A stretch of DNA of 7,915 nt from Candidatus Njordarchaeota archaeon (lineage in GTDB: Archaea > Asgardarchaeota > Njordarchaeia > Njordarchaeales > Njordarchaeaceae): NCBI GenBank assembly GCA_029856625.1, contig JAHKLG010000053.1:1-7915 (forward strand), written 5' to 3'. Below, piece by piece: positions 1-6,283 of the stretch. A program made the position numbers and the translations under genes. The notes below the pieces were generated by a model. It was given only the letters and a program-made list of their open reading frames with translations. It was not told the DNA's origin and made no database searches. The stretch's first letter is position 1. The number at the start of each line of letters is the position of its first letter.

Positions 1-1
1 A

Positions 2-1231
2 GATAAAATTTTTGGCAGAGAGCCAACAGAGACTGCTAAGAAGATAAGAGAGCTCGCGTATTGTGCGCATATAATAGATAGCCATATAATTCACTTCTAT
101 GTCCTAGCAGTTCCGGATTTTATTATGTCTCCTAAGGCCTTAAAGTTTGAGAGAAATATAATAGGGATGTTTAAGAAGAATCCTGATCTTGTTAAAGAGA
201 TTATTAAGCATAGAAAATATATCGTTAGGATAGAGGAGATTATTGGAGGTAAGTCTATACATCCAGTATGCGGGATTCCTGGTGGTGTGAGTAAGGGGTT
301 AAATGAGGATGAGAGGAAGGAAATTCTGGAAATGGGTAAGCAACTTATAGAATTCTTTGGAAAGTGGTTAGATATTTTTGAGAAGGAGATTTTAAAGAAA
401 TATGAGAGGATTTTCCTCACCAAGGACACATATTATCTCGAGACATATTATATGGGTCTTGTAGATAGTAATGGTCGAGTAAATTTCTATGATGGTGATA
501 TAAAGGTAATTAACCCTGAAGGTAAAGAAGTAGCAAAATTCGGGCCAGACGAATACTTAAACTATATTACAGAGAGAGTAGAGCCATGGAGCTATACGAA
601 GTTCCCATACTTAAAGACTATTGGATGGAAAGGATTCGTCGATGGTCCAGATAGTGGAGTTTATAGAGTAGGGCCCTTAGCAAGACTTAATGTTGCAAAT
701 GGATTTGCTACGGAAAGGGCTCAAGAGGCTTATGAAAAATATATTGAGTTCTTTGGAAAGCCTGTCCATTATACCATGGCTTATCACTGGGCACGATTAA
801 TTGAGATGTTATATGCTAGTGAGAGAATTGTTGAATTAGCCAGTGATGAAACAATAACTAGCGATGATATTGCTAATTACGAGGGAGAATTTATCGGGAA
901 AGGAGTTGGAGTGGTAGAGGCTCCTCGGGGAATTCTTTTCCATCACTATGAAACCGATGAAAATGGAATCGTCAAACGAGTTAATCTTGTTATTCCGACG
1001 ACACAGAATAATCCTGCAATAAACATGGATATTCGAAGCGCTGCTCAACAATTTATAAGAGATGGAAAAGTATCGGATGAGATTCTAAACATGGTAGAAA
1101 TGGCGTTTAGAGCGTATGACCCCTGCTTAGCATGTTCTGCCCACAGTATTCCTGGTGGGTTTCCTCTTAAAGTTATCATTAAGAGCGAAACTGGACAAGT
1201 CTTAAAAGTGATTAAGAGGGGGATGGGATGA
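2..1231 (+). CDS. mvhA: [NiFe] hydrogenase large subunit, MvhA-like (5' partial)
   Basis: Catalytic subunit of a cytosolic F420-non-reducing-type [NiFe] hydrogenase (H2 oxidation/evolution at the Ni-Fe centre). The frame is open from base 2, so the N-terminus lies outside the window; 409 residues are visible. MvhA proteins are about 470 residues, so roughly 60 are missing, including the N-terminal CxxC Ni-ligand motif. The visible start, REPTETAKKIRELAYCAHII, is the region that normally follows that motif. HPVCGIPGGVSKG lies near visible residues 87-99. The C-terminal nickel motif DPCLACSAH is at visible residues 373-381 (bases 1118-1144); it uses cysteine, not selenocysteine. A 28-residue tail follows the His, as expected for a precursor needing proteolytic maturation, and the protease gene overlaps by 4 bp. 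The ATG at 125 is internal. Small subunit (MvhG), MvhD and HdrA are not in the window and would be expected upstream. Family is certain; the Mvh subgroup is likely. Confidence 0.93.
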   Translation, partial: DKIFGREPTETAKKIRELAYCAHIIDSHIIHFYVLAVPDFIMSPKALKFERNIIGMFKKNPDLVKEIIKHRKYIVRIEEIIGGKSIHPVCGIPGGVSKGLNEDERKEILEMGKQLIEFFGKWLDIFEKEILKKYERIFLTKDTYYLETYYMGLVDSNGRVNFYDGDIKVINPEGKEVAKFGPDEYLNYITERVEPWSYTKFPYLKTIGWKGFVDGPDSGVYRVGPLARLNVANGFATERAQEAYEKYIEFFGKPVHYTMAYHWARLIEMLYASERIVELASDETITSDDIANYEGEFIGKGVGVVEAPRGILFHHYETDENGIVKRVNLVIPTTQNNPAINMDIRSAAQQFIRDGKVSDEILNMVEMAFRAYDPCLACSAHSIPGGFPLKVIIKSETGQVLKVIKRGMG

Positions 1232-1701
1232 GCATGGTGATTATTGGTGTAGGAAATGATTTATTAGGGGACGATTCTGTGGGACTTCTAGTAGCTGAGA
1301 AGCTTAAAAATATGAAGTGTGAGGGAGTAGTTGTAAAAAAATTAATAGGTCACCCAATGAGAGTTCTAGAAGAGTGCTTGGGGTTCGAGAAAGCTGTAAT
1401 CATAGACTCTATTAGAGTAAGTGGGTTAAAAGAAGGTGAGGTCTTAAGACTTGAACTGCCAAAGATGGAGGTTGAGGGTTCTATCTTCTCTCCACACTCA
1501 ATTGATATTGTTTCGGCTTATAAAATCCTTAAGAGAATCATACCTGAACAAGTTCCAAAGGAATTAGTGGTCTATGGGATTAACGTTTCTCAACATGTTT
1601 CCTTTGGAAACAAAATCTCCGATTCTATTCGAAAACTTGTTGATGAGGTCGTTGCTCTAATAATCAAGAATGAGTTAGGGAGGTGTTTAAATGGAGGTTG
1701 A
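1228..1701 (+). CDS. Hydrogenase maturation protease (HycI/HybD/FrhD family)
   Basis: Nickel-dependent endopeptidase that removes the C-terminal tail of the large subunit after Ni insertion; here presumably the 28-residue tail of the gene just upstream. The 157-residue length is normal for the family. Near the N-terminus is the signature GVGNDLLGDDSVG (residues 7-19). The three expected nickel-sensing positions of the HybD family are present: D16, D60 (in VIIDS) and H90 (in SPHSI). The start ATG overlaps the preceding stop as ATGA and is preceded by a purine-rich GAGGGGG stretch, so translation is probably coupled to the hydrogenase. An ATG two codons later is possible. The 3' end overlaps the HdrC gene by 11 bp. 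It is cytosolic, with no signal or membrane segment. The exact partner is an inference from adjacency. Confidence 0.92.
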   Translation: MSMVIIGVGNDLLGDDSVGLLVAEKLKNMKCEGVVVKKLIGHPMRVLEECLGFEKAVIIDSIRVSGLKEGEVLRLELPKMEVEGSIFSPHSIDIVSAYKILKRIIPEQVPKELVVYGINVSQHVSFGNKISDSIRKLVDEVVALIIKNELGRCLNGG

Positions 1702-2074
1702 AATGCCAAATGAGCTAGCTGAGAAAATATTCATGATTAGTGGCCAAAACGTTTACGCTTGCTATCAATGTGGCAAATGCTCCGCTGGCTGTCCATTTAC
1801 CGACTATATGGATCTTTTACCCAATGTGGTCATTCATAAGATTCAATTGAGGGACGAGAGAGTTCTTGAGGCAAAAACCCCATGGATATGTGCAGCATGT
1901 TTCACGTGTTCTACGAGGTGCCCTAGAAATCTTGATATTTCGAAGATAATGGAGGCTCTGCGTCAAATTACTCTAAGGAAAGGAATTGATAGAATCAAAT
2001 TAAAGAAGCTCGAGAAAATTGAGGAACTTCCAACAATAGCTCTCGTTGCTGCCTCTAGAAAATTAACTGGGTGA
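1691..2074 (+). CDS. hdrC: Heterodisulfide reductase subunit C-like iron-sulfur protein
   Basis: Small soluble ferredoxin-like subunit of HdrABC-type complexes that passes electrons between HdrA and HdrB. At 127 residues it has two complete CxxCxxCxxxCP motifs for [4Fe-4S] clusters: C24/C27/C30/C34 and C67/C70/C73/C77. The tail is basic and helical. There are no membrane segments, unlike the cytochrome-linked HdrE-type partners. Two starts are plausible. ATG 1691 has GGGAGGTG (1678-1685) 5 nt upstream. ATG 1703 (residue 5) has GGAGGT (1693-1698) 4 nt upstream and begins just after the protease stop. The longer form is given. In this operon it sits between the hydrogenase and HdrB, which suggests it bridges H2-derived electrons to HdrB or to the fumarate reductase subunits. 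Whether heterodisulfide (CoM-S-S-CoB) is involved cannot be told from the sequence. Confidence 0.9.
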   Translation: MEVEMPNELAEKIFMISGQNVYACYQCGKCSAGCPFTDYMDLLPNVVIHKIQLRDERVLEAKTPWICAACFTCSTRCPRNLDISKIMEALRQITLRKGIDRIKLKKLEKIEELPTIALVAASRKLTG

Positions 2075-2079
2075 AAAAG

Positions 2080-2952
2080 ATGCGCAAGATCATGTACTAC
2101 CCTGGATGCACGATAAAAACTTATGGACAGAGATATGAAAAAACAGCAATTGCCGTAGCCAAAGCTTTGGGTTTTGAACTTATAGAGCTTCCGAGATGGA
2201 ATTGTTGTGGAGTAGTTTATGGGTTATCCGAAGATAGCGTCTTTCATCACATAGCCCCTACTAGGAACCTTATAAGAGCGCAAGAATTTTCCAGAGAATT
2301 AGGAACAAACGACTTAACGACTCTCTGCTCGATGTGCTATCATGTACTAAAGAGAGTCAATGATTATTTGAGAAGCAATCCAGAAGCCTTAGAGAAGCTT
2401 AACAAGTTTATGGATGATGAAGAGGATTATGAAGGCGGGATAAATGTTGTACATTATCTAACTATTCTTAGAGATGATATTGGATTTGATAAAATTTCAG
2501 AGAAGGTTAGGAGACGACTAAACGGAGCTAAAGTTGCTTGCTATTATGGATGTATGCTCGTTAAACCCAGAGAAACTGGGATTGATGATCCTGAAGATCC
2601 TCTAATAATGGACGAACTTATGGAATCTCTTGGTGCGGAAGCAATAGATTATCCATTTAAGACTGAGTGTTGCGGAGCCTATCATATTGTTTCTGATAAG
2701 GAGATTGTAAAAAAGAGAGCGGTAAAAATAATTAAGGCTGCTTTGGATAGGGGCGCTGAAATAATCGCAACAACATGTCCTCTCTGTCATTATAACTTAG
2801 AGAAAGGAATGGAGATGGCTGGAAAAGAGCTGAGAAGGAAAGTTTTATTAGTTTATTTTACCGAGCTTCTCGCCTTCGCACTTGGTTTAGATGATTCCTT
2901 AGAAAAAAATGTATTGAAGGAGCTAAAGAGATTAATAGGAGGTGAGAAATGA
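2080..2952 (+). CDS. hdrB: Heterodisulfide reductase subunit B-like (two CCG domains)
   Basis: HdrB family protein with two cysteine-rich CCG domains, each of which binds a non-cubane [4Fe-4S] cluster in methanogen HdrB, where CoM-S-S-CoB is reduced. Numbering from ATG 2080 (290 residues), domain 1 has C10, C42-C43 (NCCG) and C83xxC86 (CSMC). Domain 2 has C154 or C158, C197-C198 (ECCG) and C233xxC236 (CPLC). Both cysteine sets are complete, so both clusters should form. Start choice: ATG 2080 has GGGTGA 5 nt upstream. An in-frame GTG at 2071 overlapping the HdrC stop would add three residues but has no Shine-Dalgarno sequence. The 3' end overlaps the next gene by 4 bp. HdrB-like CCG domains also form the C-terminal part of TfrB of thiol:fumarate reductase and occur in SdhE. 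Given the neighbours, a role in fumarate reduction is as likely as true heterodisulfide reduction. The physiological thiol or disulfide partner is unknown. Confidence 0.91.
   Translation: MRKIMYYPGCTIKTYGQRYEKTAIAVAKALGFELIELPRWNCCGVVYGLSEDSVFHHIAPTRNLIRAQEFSRELGTNDLTTLCSMCYHVLKRVNDYLRSNPEALEKLNKFMDDEEDYEGGINVVHYLTILRDDIGFDKISEKVRRRLNGAKVACYYGCMLVKPRETGIDDPEDPLIMDELMESLGAEAIDYPFKTECCGAYHIVSDKEIVKKRAVKIIKAALDRGAEIIATTCPLCHYNLEKGMEMAGKELRRKVLLVYFTELLAFALGLDDSLEKNVLKELKRLIGGEK
2937..2945 (+). promoter_or_regulatory. Strong Shine-Dalgarno site for the FrdB-like gene
   Basis: AGGAGGTGA is a full match to the archaeal anti-Shine-Dalgarno sequence and lies inside the end of hdrB. It sits 3 nt before ATG 2949 and 9 nt before ATG 2955. 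The normal spacing of about 5-9 nt slightly favours 2955 (protein starting MSQAKT) as the real start. Confidence 0.7.
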
Positions 2953-3662
2953 GGATGTCCCAAGCCAAAACTACGGTAAAACAGCCGAAAATGAAGATGG
3001 TTACAATTTATGTAATGGGTAAGAAATACGAAGTGCCTGAAGGATTAACTATTCTCAAAGCTTTAGAATACGTAGGGTACCGGCTAATAAGGGGGGTTGG
3101 CTGTAGAGCTGGTTTCTGCGGTGCTTGTGCCACAGTTTATCGCTTTAAAGATGATTATAAGCTGTATACTGGATTGGCTTGTCAAACAACTGTGAAGGAC
3201 GGCATGTATCTTGTCATGATTCCATTTGTGCCTGCGAAGAAACCAGTATATGATATTGAAAAGCTAAAGCCTGATGCATCTACTGTGATAAGCATCTTTC
3301 CAGAGCTTACTAGATGCGTAGCGTGTAACACATGCACGAAATCTTGCCCACAGGAAATCCAGGTGATGGATGCTGTTCAAGAAATTCTTCGCGGTAATCT
3401 TGAAAAAGCTGCTCATATGGTATTTGATTGTATAGCTTGCGGAATATGTTCAATGAGGTGCCCAGCCGAAATAGTGCATTATCACGTTTTCCAATTAGTT
3501 AGAAGATTGTATGGGAAGTATATTGCTAAAAAATCGAAACATTTAGAGGATAAATTAAAAGCATTGGAGGAGGGAGCATTCAAAGAAGAATTGGACAAAT
3601 TAGTTACTGCTGGACCCTCGGTTTGGAAGAGGCTTTATGAGAGTAGGGAAATTGAGAAGTAA
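2949..3662 (+). CDS. frdB: Fumarate reductase/succinate dehydrogenase iron-sulfur subunit (SdhB/TfrB N-terminal type)
   Basis: Electron-transfer subunit expected to pass electrons to the flavoprotein encoded next. It has 237 residues. Domain 1 (about 17-100) is a plant-type [2Fe-2S] ferredoxin domain with C52, C57, C60 and C78. Domain 2 (about 110-190) has two CxxCxxCxxxCP motifs: C123/C126/C129/C133 and C161/C164/C167/C171. Classical SdhB/FrdB has a [3Fe-4S] centre in the last position. Here both look like [4Fe-4S], as in TfrB-type subunits. The C-terminal CCG domain of TfrB is absent; a separate HdrB gene directly upstream supplies it. A charged helical tail (about 190-237) follows. ATG 2949 overlaps the hdrB stop; ATG 2955 is an alternative with better ribosome-site spacing. 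It is soluble, with no membrane segment. The sequence does not fix the direction of catalysis. Confidence 0.9.
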   Translation: MRMSQAKTTVKQPKMKMVTIYVMGKKYEVPEGLTILKALEYVGYRLIRGVGCRAGFCGACATVYRFKDDYKLYTGLACQTTVKDGMYLVMIPFVPAKKPVYDIEKLKPDASTVISIFPELTRCVACNTCTKSCPQEIQVMDAVQEILRGNLEKAAHMVFDCIACGICSMRCPAEIVHYHVFQLVRRLYGKYIAKKSKHLEDKLKALEEGAFKEELDKLVTAGPSVWKRLYESREIEK

Positions 3663-3670
3663 GAGGTGAT
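3663..3670 (+). promoter_or_regulatory. Shine-Dalgarno site that fixes the flavoprotein start
   Basis: GAGGTGAT lies directly after the preceding TAA stop (3660-3662) and 4 nt before ATG 3675. The in-frame GTG at 3666 is part of this ribosome-binding sequence itself, so it is a poor start codon. ATG 3675 is preferred. Confidence 0.75.
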
Positions 3671-3674
3671 ATTT

Positions 3675-5345
3675 ATGGGAGAGTATCCAGGTTATCCAGA
3701 AGAGTTTTGGGAGTCCATAGAAAAGGTGGAGGAGACCCGGGAAAGAAGATTAAAAGAGGTCTACCGCAGAATAACTCCTGAAGAGAAAGAAGAATTGTTG
3801 AGAAAATGGCATCCAGATTATAGACCGGAGGGAAAAAGAAAACTGAGAATAGGGCCTAATAAAGGTGACTCGGTTCCTAATGAAGTGGCTGATTTGCTAG
3901 AAGCTCATGCATTAATAAATCCTGATGAAATTTCTCTTGAGGAAGTTGACTATGATGTTGATATATTAATAATTGGTGGAGGAGGAGCGGGAGCATCAGC
4001 GGCTTTATGGGCAAATTATAGCGGGGTTCCCGCTGATAGGATATTAATAGCTACTAAACTTAGATTTGGAGACGCTAACACAAAGATGGCCCAGGGGGGA
4101 ATTCAAGCAGCAGATAGACCTAATGATAGCCCAGTTCTTCACTTCATAGATGTGATTGGTGGAGGTCACTTCGCTAACAAGCCTGAGCTCGTGAGAGCTC
4201 TGGTTGAGGATGCGTTGAGGATCATTAAATGGCATGAAGAGCTGGGGGTCATGTATGATAAGGATGAGGAAGGGAATTTCATAGAACTATCTGGTGGGGG
4301 GACTTGCAGAAAGAGATTACATGCAGCAAAGGATTATACTGGATTAGAGATTATGAGAGTATTAATGGATGAGGTGTTGAATAAGGAAATACCGATACTA
4401 GAGTTTTCTCCGGCTGTAGAATTATTAATGGATGACAAGGGTCAGGTTGCTGGAGCAGTCCTAGTTAACCTAGAGACTAAAGAGTATTTAGTGGTGAGAG
4501 CGAAGGCAACTATTTTAGCAACAGGGGGATTCGGTAGGCTACATATTCAAGGATTCCCAACTACGAATCATTATGGAGCCACAATGGATGGTGTTGTAAT
4601 GGCGTATAGAATAGGAGCGCATCTAGTTGATATGGATTCTGTCCAATATCACCCAACTGGGGCTGCATATCCAGAACAAATAGTTGGTCAGTTAGTCACT
4701 GAGAAAGTTAGAGGTTTGGGAGCACAACTAGTTAATGCAGAAGGCGAGCAGTTTATCTATCCTCTAGAACCTAGGGATGTCGTTGCCTCAGCGATAATAA
4801 GGGAGTGCTATGGGAGGAATAAGGGGATTATAACACCAACTGGAATGAGAGGAGTATGGCTAGATTCGCCTATGATAGAGATTATTCACGGAGAAGGAAC
4901 AATAAAGAGGTACTTAGCTGCTATGTATAGACAATTCAAGAGATTCGGAATAGATATCACGAAGGAGCCTATTCTTGTATTTCCGACACTTCATTACATG
5001 AATGGGGGCGTAGAAATAAACGTATATGCTCAAGCATTATACCCCAATGGAGATCCAATACCTGGGCTTTTCGCGGCGGGGGAAGTAACTGGTGGAGTGC
5101 ATGGAAAGAACAGATTAATGGGTAATAGCTTGCTAGATGTTAATGTCTTTGGTAGAAGAGCGGGAATATCGGCGGCTAGGCATGTTAAACACGCAAGTAT
5201 TGGCAAGCTCACGCTAAATCATGTGAAGAGATGGGAAGAAATGCTAAAGAAGGAGGGAATTAAGACAGACAGAAGAGCACCAATATTGCTTCCGGATTAT
5301 AGAGGGCCCCGCGTACTATCAAGAGCTATAAACATTGGTATCTGA
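3675..5345 (+). CDS. frdA: Fumarate reductase/succinate dehydrogenase-type flavoprotein (TfrA-like)
   Basis: FAD-dependent catalytic subunit interconverting fumarate and succinate, or a related activated double bond. It has 556 residues, about the size of methanogen TfrA. Residues 1-92 are a charged N-terminal extension. The FAD dinucleotide-binding fold begins at DILIIGGGGAG (96-106). The active-site residues of the family are all present: H326 (HPTG), T342-E343 (VTEK), R367 (EPRDVV), H440 (LHYMNGG) and R480 (NRLMGNSL). The His that covalently carries FAD in SdhA/FrdA is Asn (N135 in DANTKMAQGGI), so FAD is probably non-covalent, as reported for thiol:fumarate reductase. The C-terminal helical region after residue 490 is short (about 65 residues) compared with SdhA/FrdA. 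It is the last gene of the operon, 12 nt after frdB, and no anchor subunit follows. L-aspartate oxidase (NadB) is a relative, but the FrdB/HdrBC neighbours argue for fumarate reductase. Substrate is inferred. Confidence 0.9.
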   Translation: MGEYPGYPEEFWESIEKVEETRERRLKEVYRRITPEEKEELLRKWHPDYRPEGKRKLRIGPNKGDSVPNEVADLLEAHALINPDEISLEEVDYDVDILIIGGGGAGASAALWANYSGVPADRILIATKLRFGDANTKMAQGGIQAADRPNDSPVLHFIDVIGGGHFANKPELVRALVEDALRIIKWHEELGVMYDKDEEGNFIELSGGGTCRKRLHAAKDYTGLEIMRVLMDEVLNKEIPILEFSPAVELLMDDKGQVAGAVLVNLETKEYLVVRAKATILATGGFGRLHIQGFPTTNHYGATMDGVVMAYRIGAHLVDMDSVQYHPTGAAYPEQIVGQLVTEKVRGLGAQLVNAEGEQFIYPLEPRDVVASAIIRECYGRNKGIITPTGMRGVWLDSPMIEIIHGEGTIKRYLAAMYRQFKRFGIDITKEPILVFPTLHYMNGGVEINVYAQALYPNGDPIPGLFAAGEVTGGVHGKNRLMGNSLLDVNVFGRRAGISAARHVKHASIGKLTLNHVKRWEEMLKKEGIKTDRRAPILLPDYRGPRVLSRAINIGI

Positions 5346-5364
5346 AAATATTCGTTTTAAAAGC

Positions 5365-5384
5365 TTCTTCTTTTTCGCTTCTTG
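5365..5384 (+). terminator. T-rich terminator candidate after the hydrogenase/Hdr/Frd operon
   Basis: A pyrimidine tract rich in T (CTTCTTCTTTTTCGCTTCTT) begins about 20 nt after the flavoprotein stop, the kind of T-rich sequence at which archaeal RNA polymerase stops. A weak hairpin with another T run (AATCA-TTTTT-TGATT, 5411-5425) follows and may be a back-up. This is by pattern only. Confidence 0.45.
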
Positions 5385-5531
5385 TCATTATTTATATATA
5401 CTTTCTGGCTAATCATTTTTTGATTGATTTCTAATAGTAAATCTCTATTTTGCAATATGGAATTACTTTAACATAAATTTTTTTATTTAGCGAAATTTTG
5501 TTGAAATGAATCAGTTAAACTATTGTTCATA

Positions 5532-5550
5532 GATTATACAGTTGTATATC
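5532..5550. promoter_or_regulatory. Inverted repeat, possible operator for the winged-helix gene
   Basis: GATTATACAGTTGTATATC contains TATAC and GTATA arms separated by AGTT, with GAT/ATC flanks in near symmetry. It sits about 10 nt upstream of the TATA-like element of the next gene and about 50 nt upstream of its ATG, a sensible place for autoregulation by the winged-helix protein. AT-rich sequence makes chance palindromes common, so this is tentative. Confidence 0.3.
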
Positions 5551-5551
5551 C

Positions 5552-5567
5552 GAAAAACGTATAATAT
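5552..5567 (+). promoter_or_regulatory. BRE/TATA-like promoter candidate of the winged-helix gene
   Basis: A purine-rich BRE-like stretch (GAAAAAC) is followed by TATAATAT at 5560-5567. Archaeal transcription starts about 25 nt downstream, which would place the start near 5590 and give a very short leader before ATG 5602. This agrees with the lack of a Shine-Dalgarno sequence before that ATG. A second TATA-like run, TTTATATATA at 5391-5400, is too far upstream to be the main promoter. Confidence 0.4.
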
Positions 5568-5601
5568 TGATTAATCACTTACTATGAATTAGCTGCTATG
5601 T

Positions 5602-5922
5602 ATGGTGAGAGGGTTGAGAATTTATCGTGTAGCTAAGGAGTATGAAATATTAAAAATATTCGATCCATACGCAATAGCGATAATGCTGGCGTTAAAGAAT
5701 GGGGAAAAGAATATCAGCAGGACAAATTTAGCGGCATCAAAATATGCCGAGATGACGATAGCGACAACTATAAGGAAGCTCAAGCAACTTGAAGAGTACG
5801 GGCTAGTAGAGGCATTACCAGCCAGAAAAGTAGCTGGTGTAGAGGAGAGACTGTATCGATTAACCGAGAGAGGACGTAAAATTATAGAGGCTATAAGTGA
5901 TGCATTAGAAATAAAGAACTAG
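5602..5922 (+). CDS. Winged-helix DNA-binding regulator (MarR/PadR-like fold)
   Basis: Small (106-residue) DNA-binding protein. Residues about 14-34 form the first helix. Residues about 37-70 form the helix-turn-helix, with recognition helix around MTIATTIRKLKQLEEYGL. Residues about 71-92 form the wing (ALPARKVAGVEERLYRLTERG), followed by a C-terminal helix that probably dimerises. There is no ligand domain or metal motif. ATG 5602 has no upstream ribosome site and would suit a near-leaderless mRNA. An alternative TTG at 5614 lies 4 nt after GGTGAG (5604-5609) and would give MRIYRVAKEYEIL. It is monocistronic, downstream of the hydrogenase/fumarate reductase operon on the same strand and convergent with the transporter operon. 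An inverted repeat in front of its promoter suggests self-control. The target is unknown; control of the neighbouring redox operon is possible but unsupported. Confidence 0.82.
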   Translation: MVRGLRIYRVAKEYEILKIFDPYAIAIMLALKNGEKNISRTNLAASKYAEMTIATTIRKLKQLEEYGLVEALPARKVAGVEERLYRLTERGRKIIEAISDALEIKN

Positions 5923-6042
5923 TCATGCTAAAATGGGGTGAGTATCTATTAAAATAATTCACCAAGAATAATCTCAGCAACCCCTGACTTCTTGTATTCT
6001 TTAGTAGGACCTTTCCAAAAGAATAAACTATGATGGTTACAC

Positions 6043-6065
6043 TTTTGTAAAACTTTTTACCAAAA
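6043..6065. terminator. Hairpin, possible bidirectional terminator
   Basis: TTTTGTAAAA (6043-6052) pairs with TTTTAC-C-AAAA (6055-6065), giving about 10 bp with one bulged C and a tiny loop. It lies between two convergent genes and is T-rich on both strands, which would suit termination in either direction. It is AT-dominated and therefore weak at high temperature, so the function is uncertain. Confidence 0.3.
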
Positions 6066-6235
6066 ATATTTGTTTTAGTTTCAACTTTTCCGATCTAGAT
6101 ATAACCCCTGACAAAGCTTTTTCTCTAACACGCAGCTTTAACATTATAACGATATCTCCCCCTTACTACAAGGCTCAATAATTAATAAGACAGGGTCTCT
6201 TATAAGGAGAAAGAATGGTTATATGAGAAAGTGCT

Positions 6236-6252
6236 AAAAGAAGGAAGAAAAA
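6236..6252 (-). terminator. T-rich terminator candidate of the transporter operon
   Basis: Read on the minus strand this is TTTTTCTTCCTTCTTTT, beginning about 32 nt after the transporter stop codon. Such T-rich tracts are typical archaeal intrinsic terminators. No stable hairpin is needed or seen. Confidence 0.45.
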
Positions 6253-6283
6253 GCAGTAATTTAAAGACGATTCTTAGATGAAA

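Larger units (their letters stand above)
5923..6283. other. Spacer between convergent genes; no gene found
   Basis: No ORF with a credible start, tRNA or C/D-box RNA was recognised on either strand in this 361-nt AT-rich spacer. What can be seen is a hairpin at 6043-6065, a T-rich tract on the minus strand at 6236-6252, and a 10-bp direct repeat AACCCCTGAC at 5979-5988 and 6113-6122. A quasi-palindrome TCTCTTATAAGGAGA lies near 6197-6211. Because both flanking genes end here, promoters are not expected. The length is greater than termination alone needs. Confidence 0.5.

Noticed and set aside
97..429. Minus-strand open frame inside the hydrogenase large subunit gene
   Set aside because: It lies antisense to a certain coding gene, has low-complexity hydrophobic sequence, and resembles no family I know.
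836..1051. Minus-strand open frame inside the hydrogenase gene
   Set aside because: Antisense shadow of a conserved gene, without a ribosome site or recognisable domain.
2602..2790. Minus-strand open frame inside hdrB
   Set aside because: Antisense shadow over the conserved second CCG domain.
4044..4235. Minus-strand open frame inside the flavoprotein gene
   Set aside because: Antisense shadow over conserved FAD-domain sequence.
5030..5212. Minus-strand open frame near the end of the flavoprotein gene
   Set aside because: Antisense shadow over the conserved active-site Arg region.
3675..5345. L-aspartate oxidase (NadB) assignment for the flavoprotein
   Set aside because: The AQGGI motif without covalent His is shared with NadB, but the adjacent FrdB, the N-terminal extension and the TfrA-like length point to fumarate reductase.
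6028..6122. C/D-box small RNA, from ATGATGG near 6030 and CTGA near 6118
   Set aside because: The boxes are about 90 nt apart, longer than archaeal C/D RNAs, the C box is imperfect, and no internal C'/D' boxes are present.
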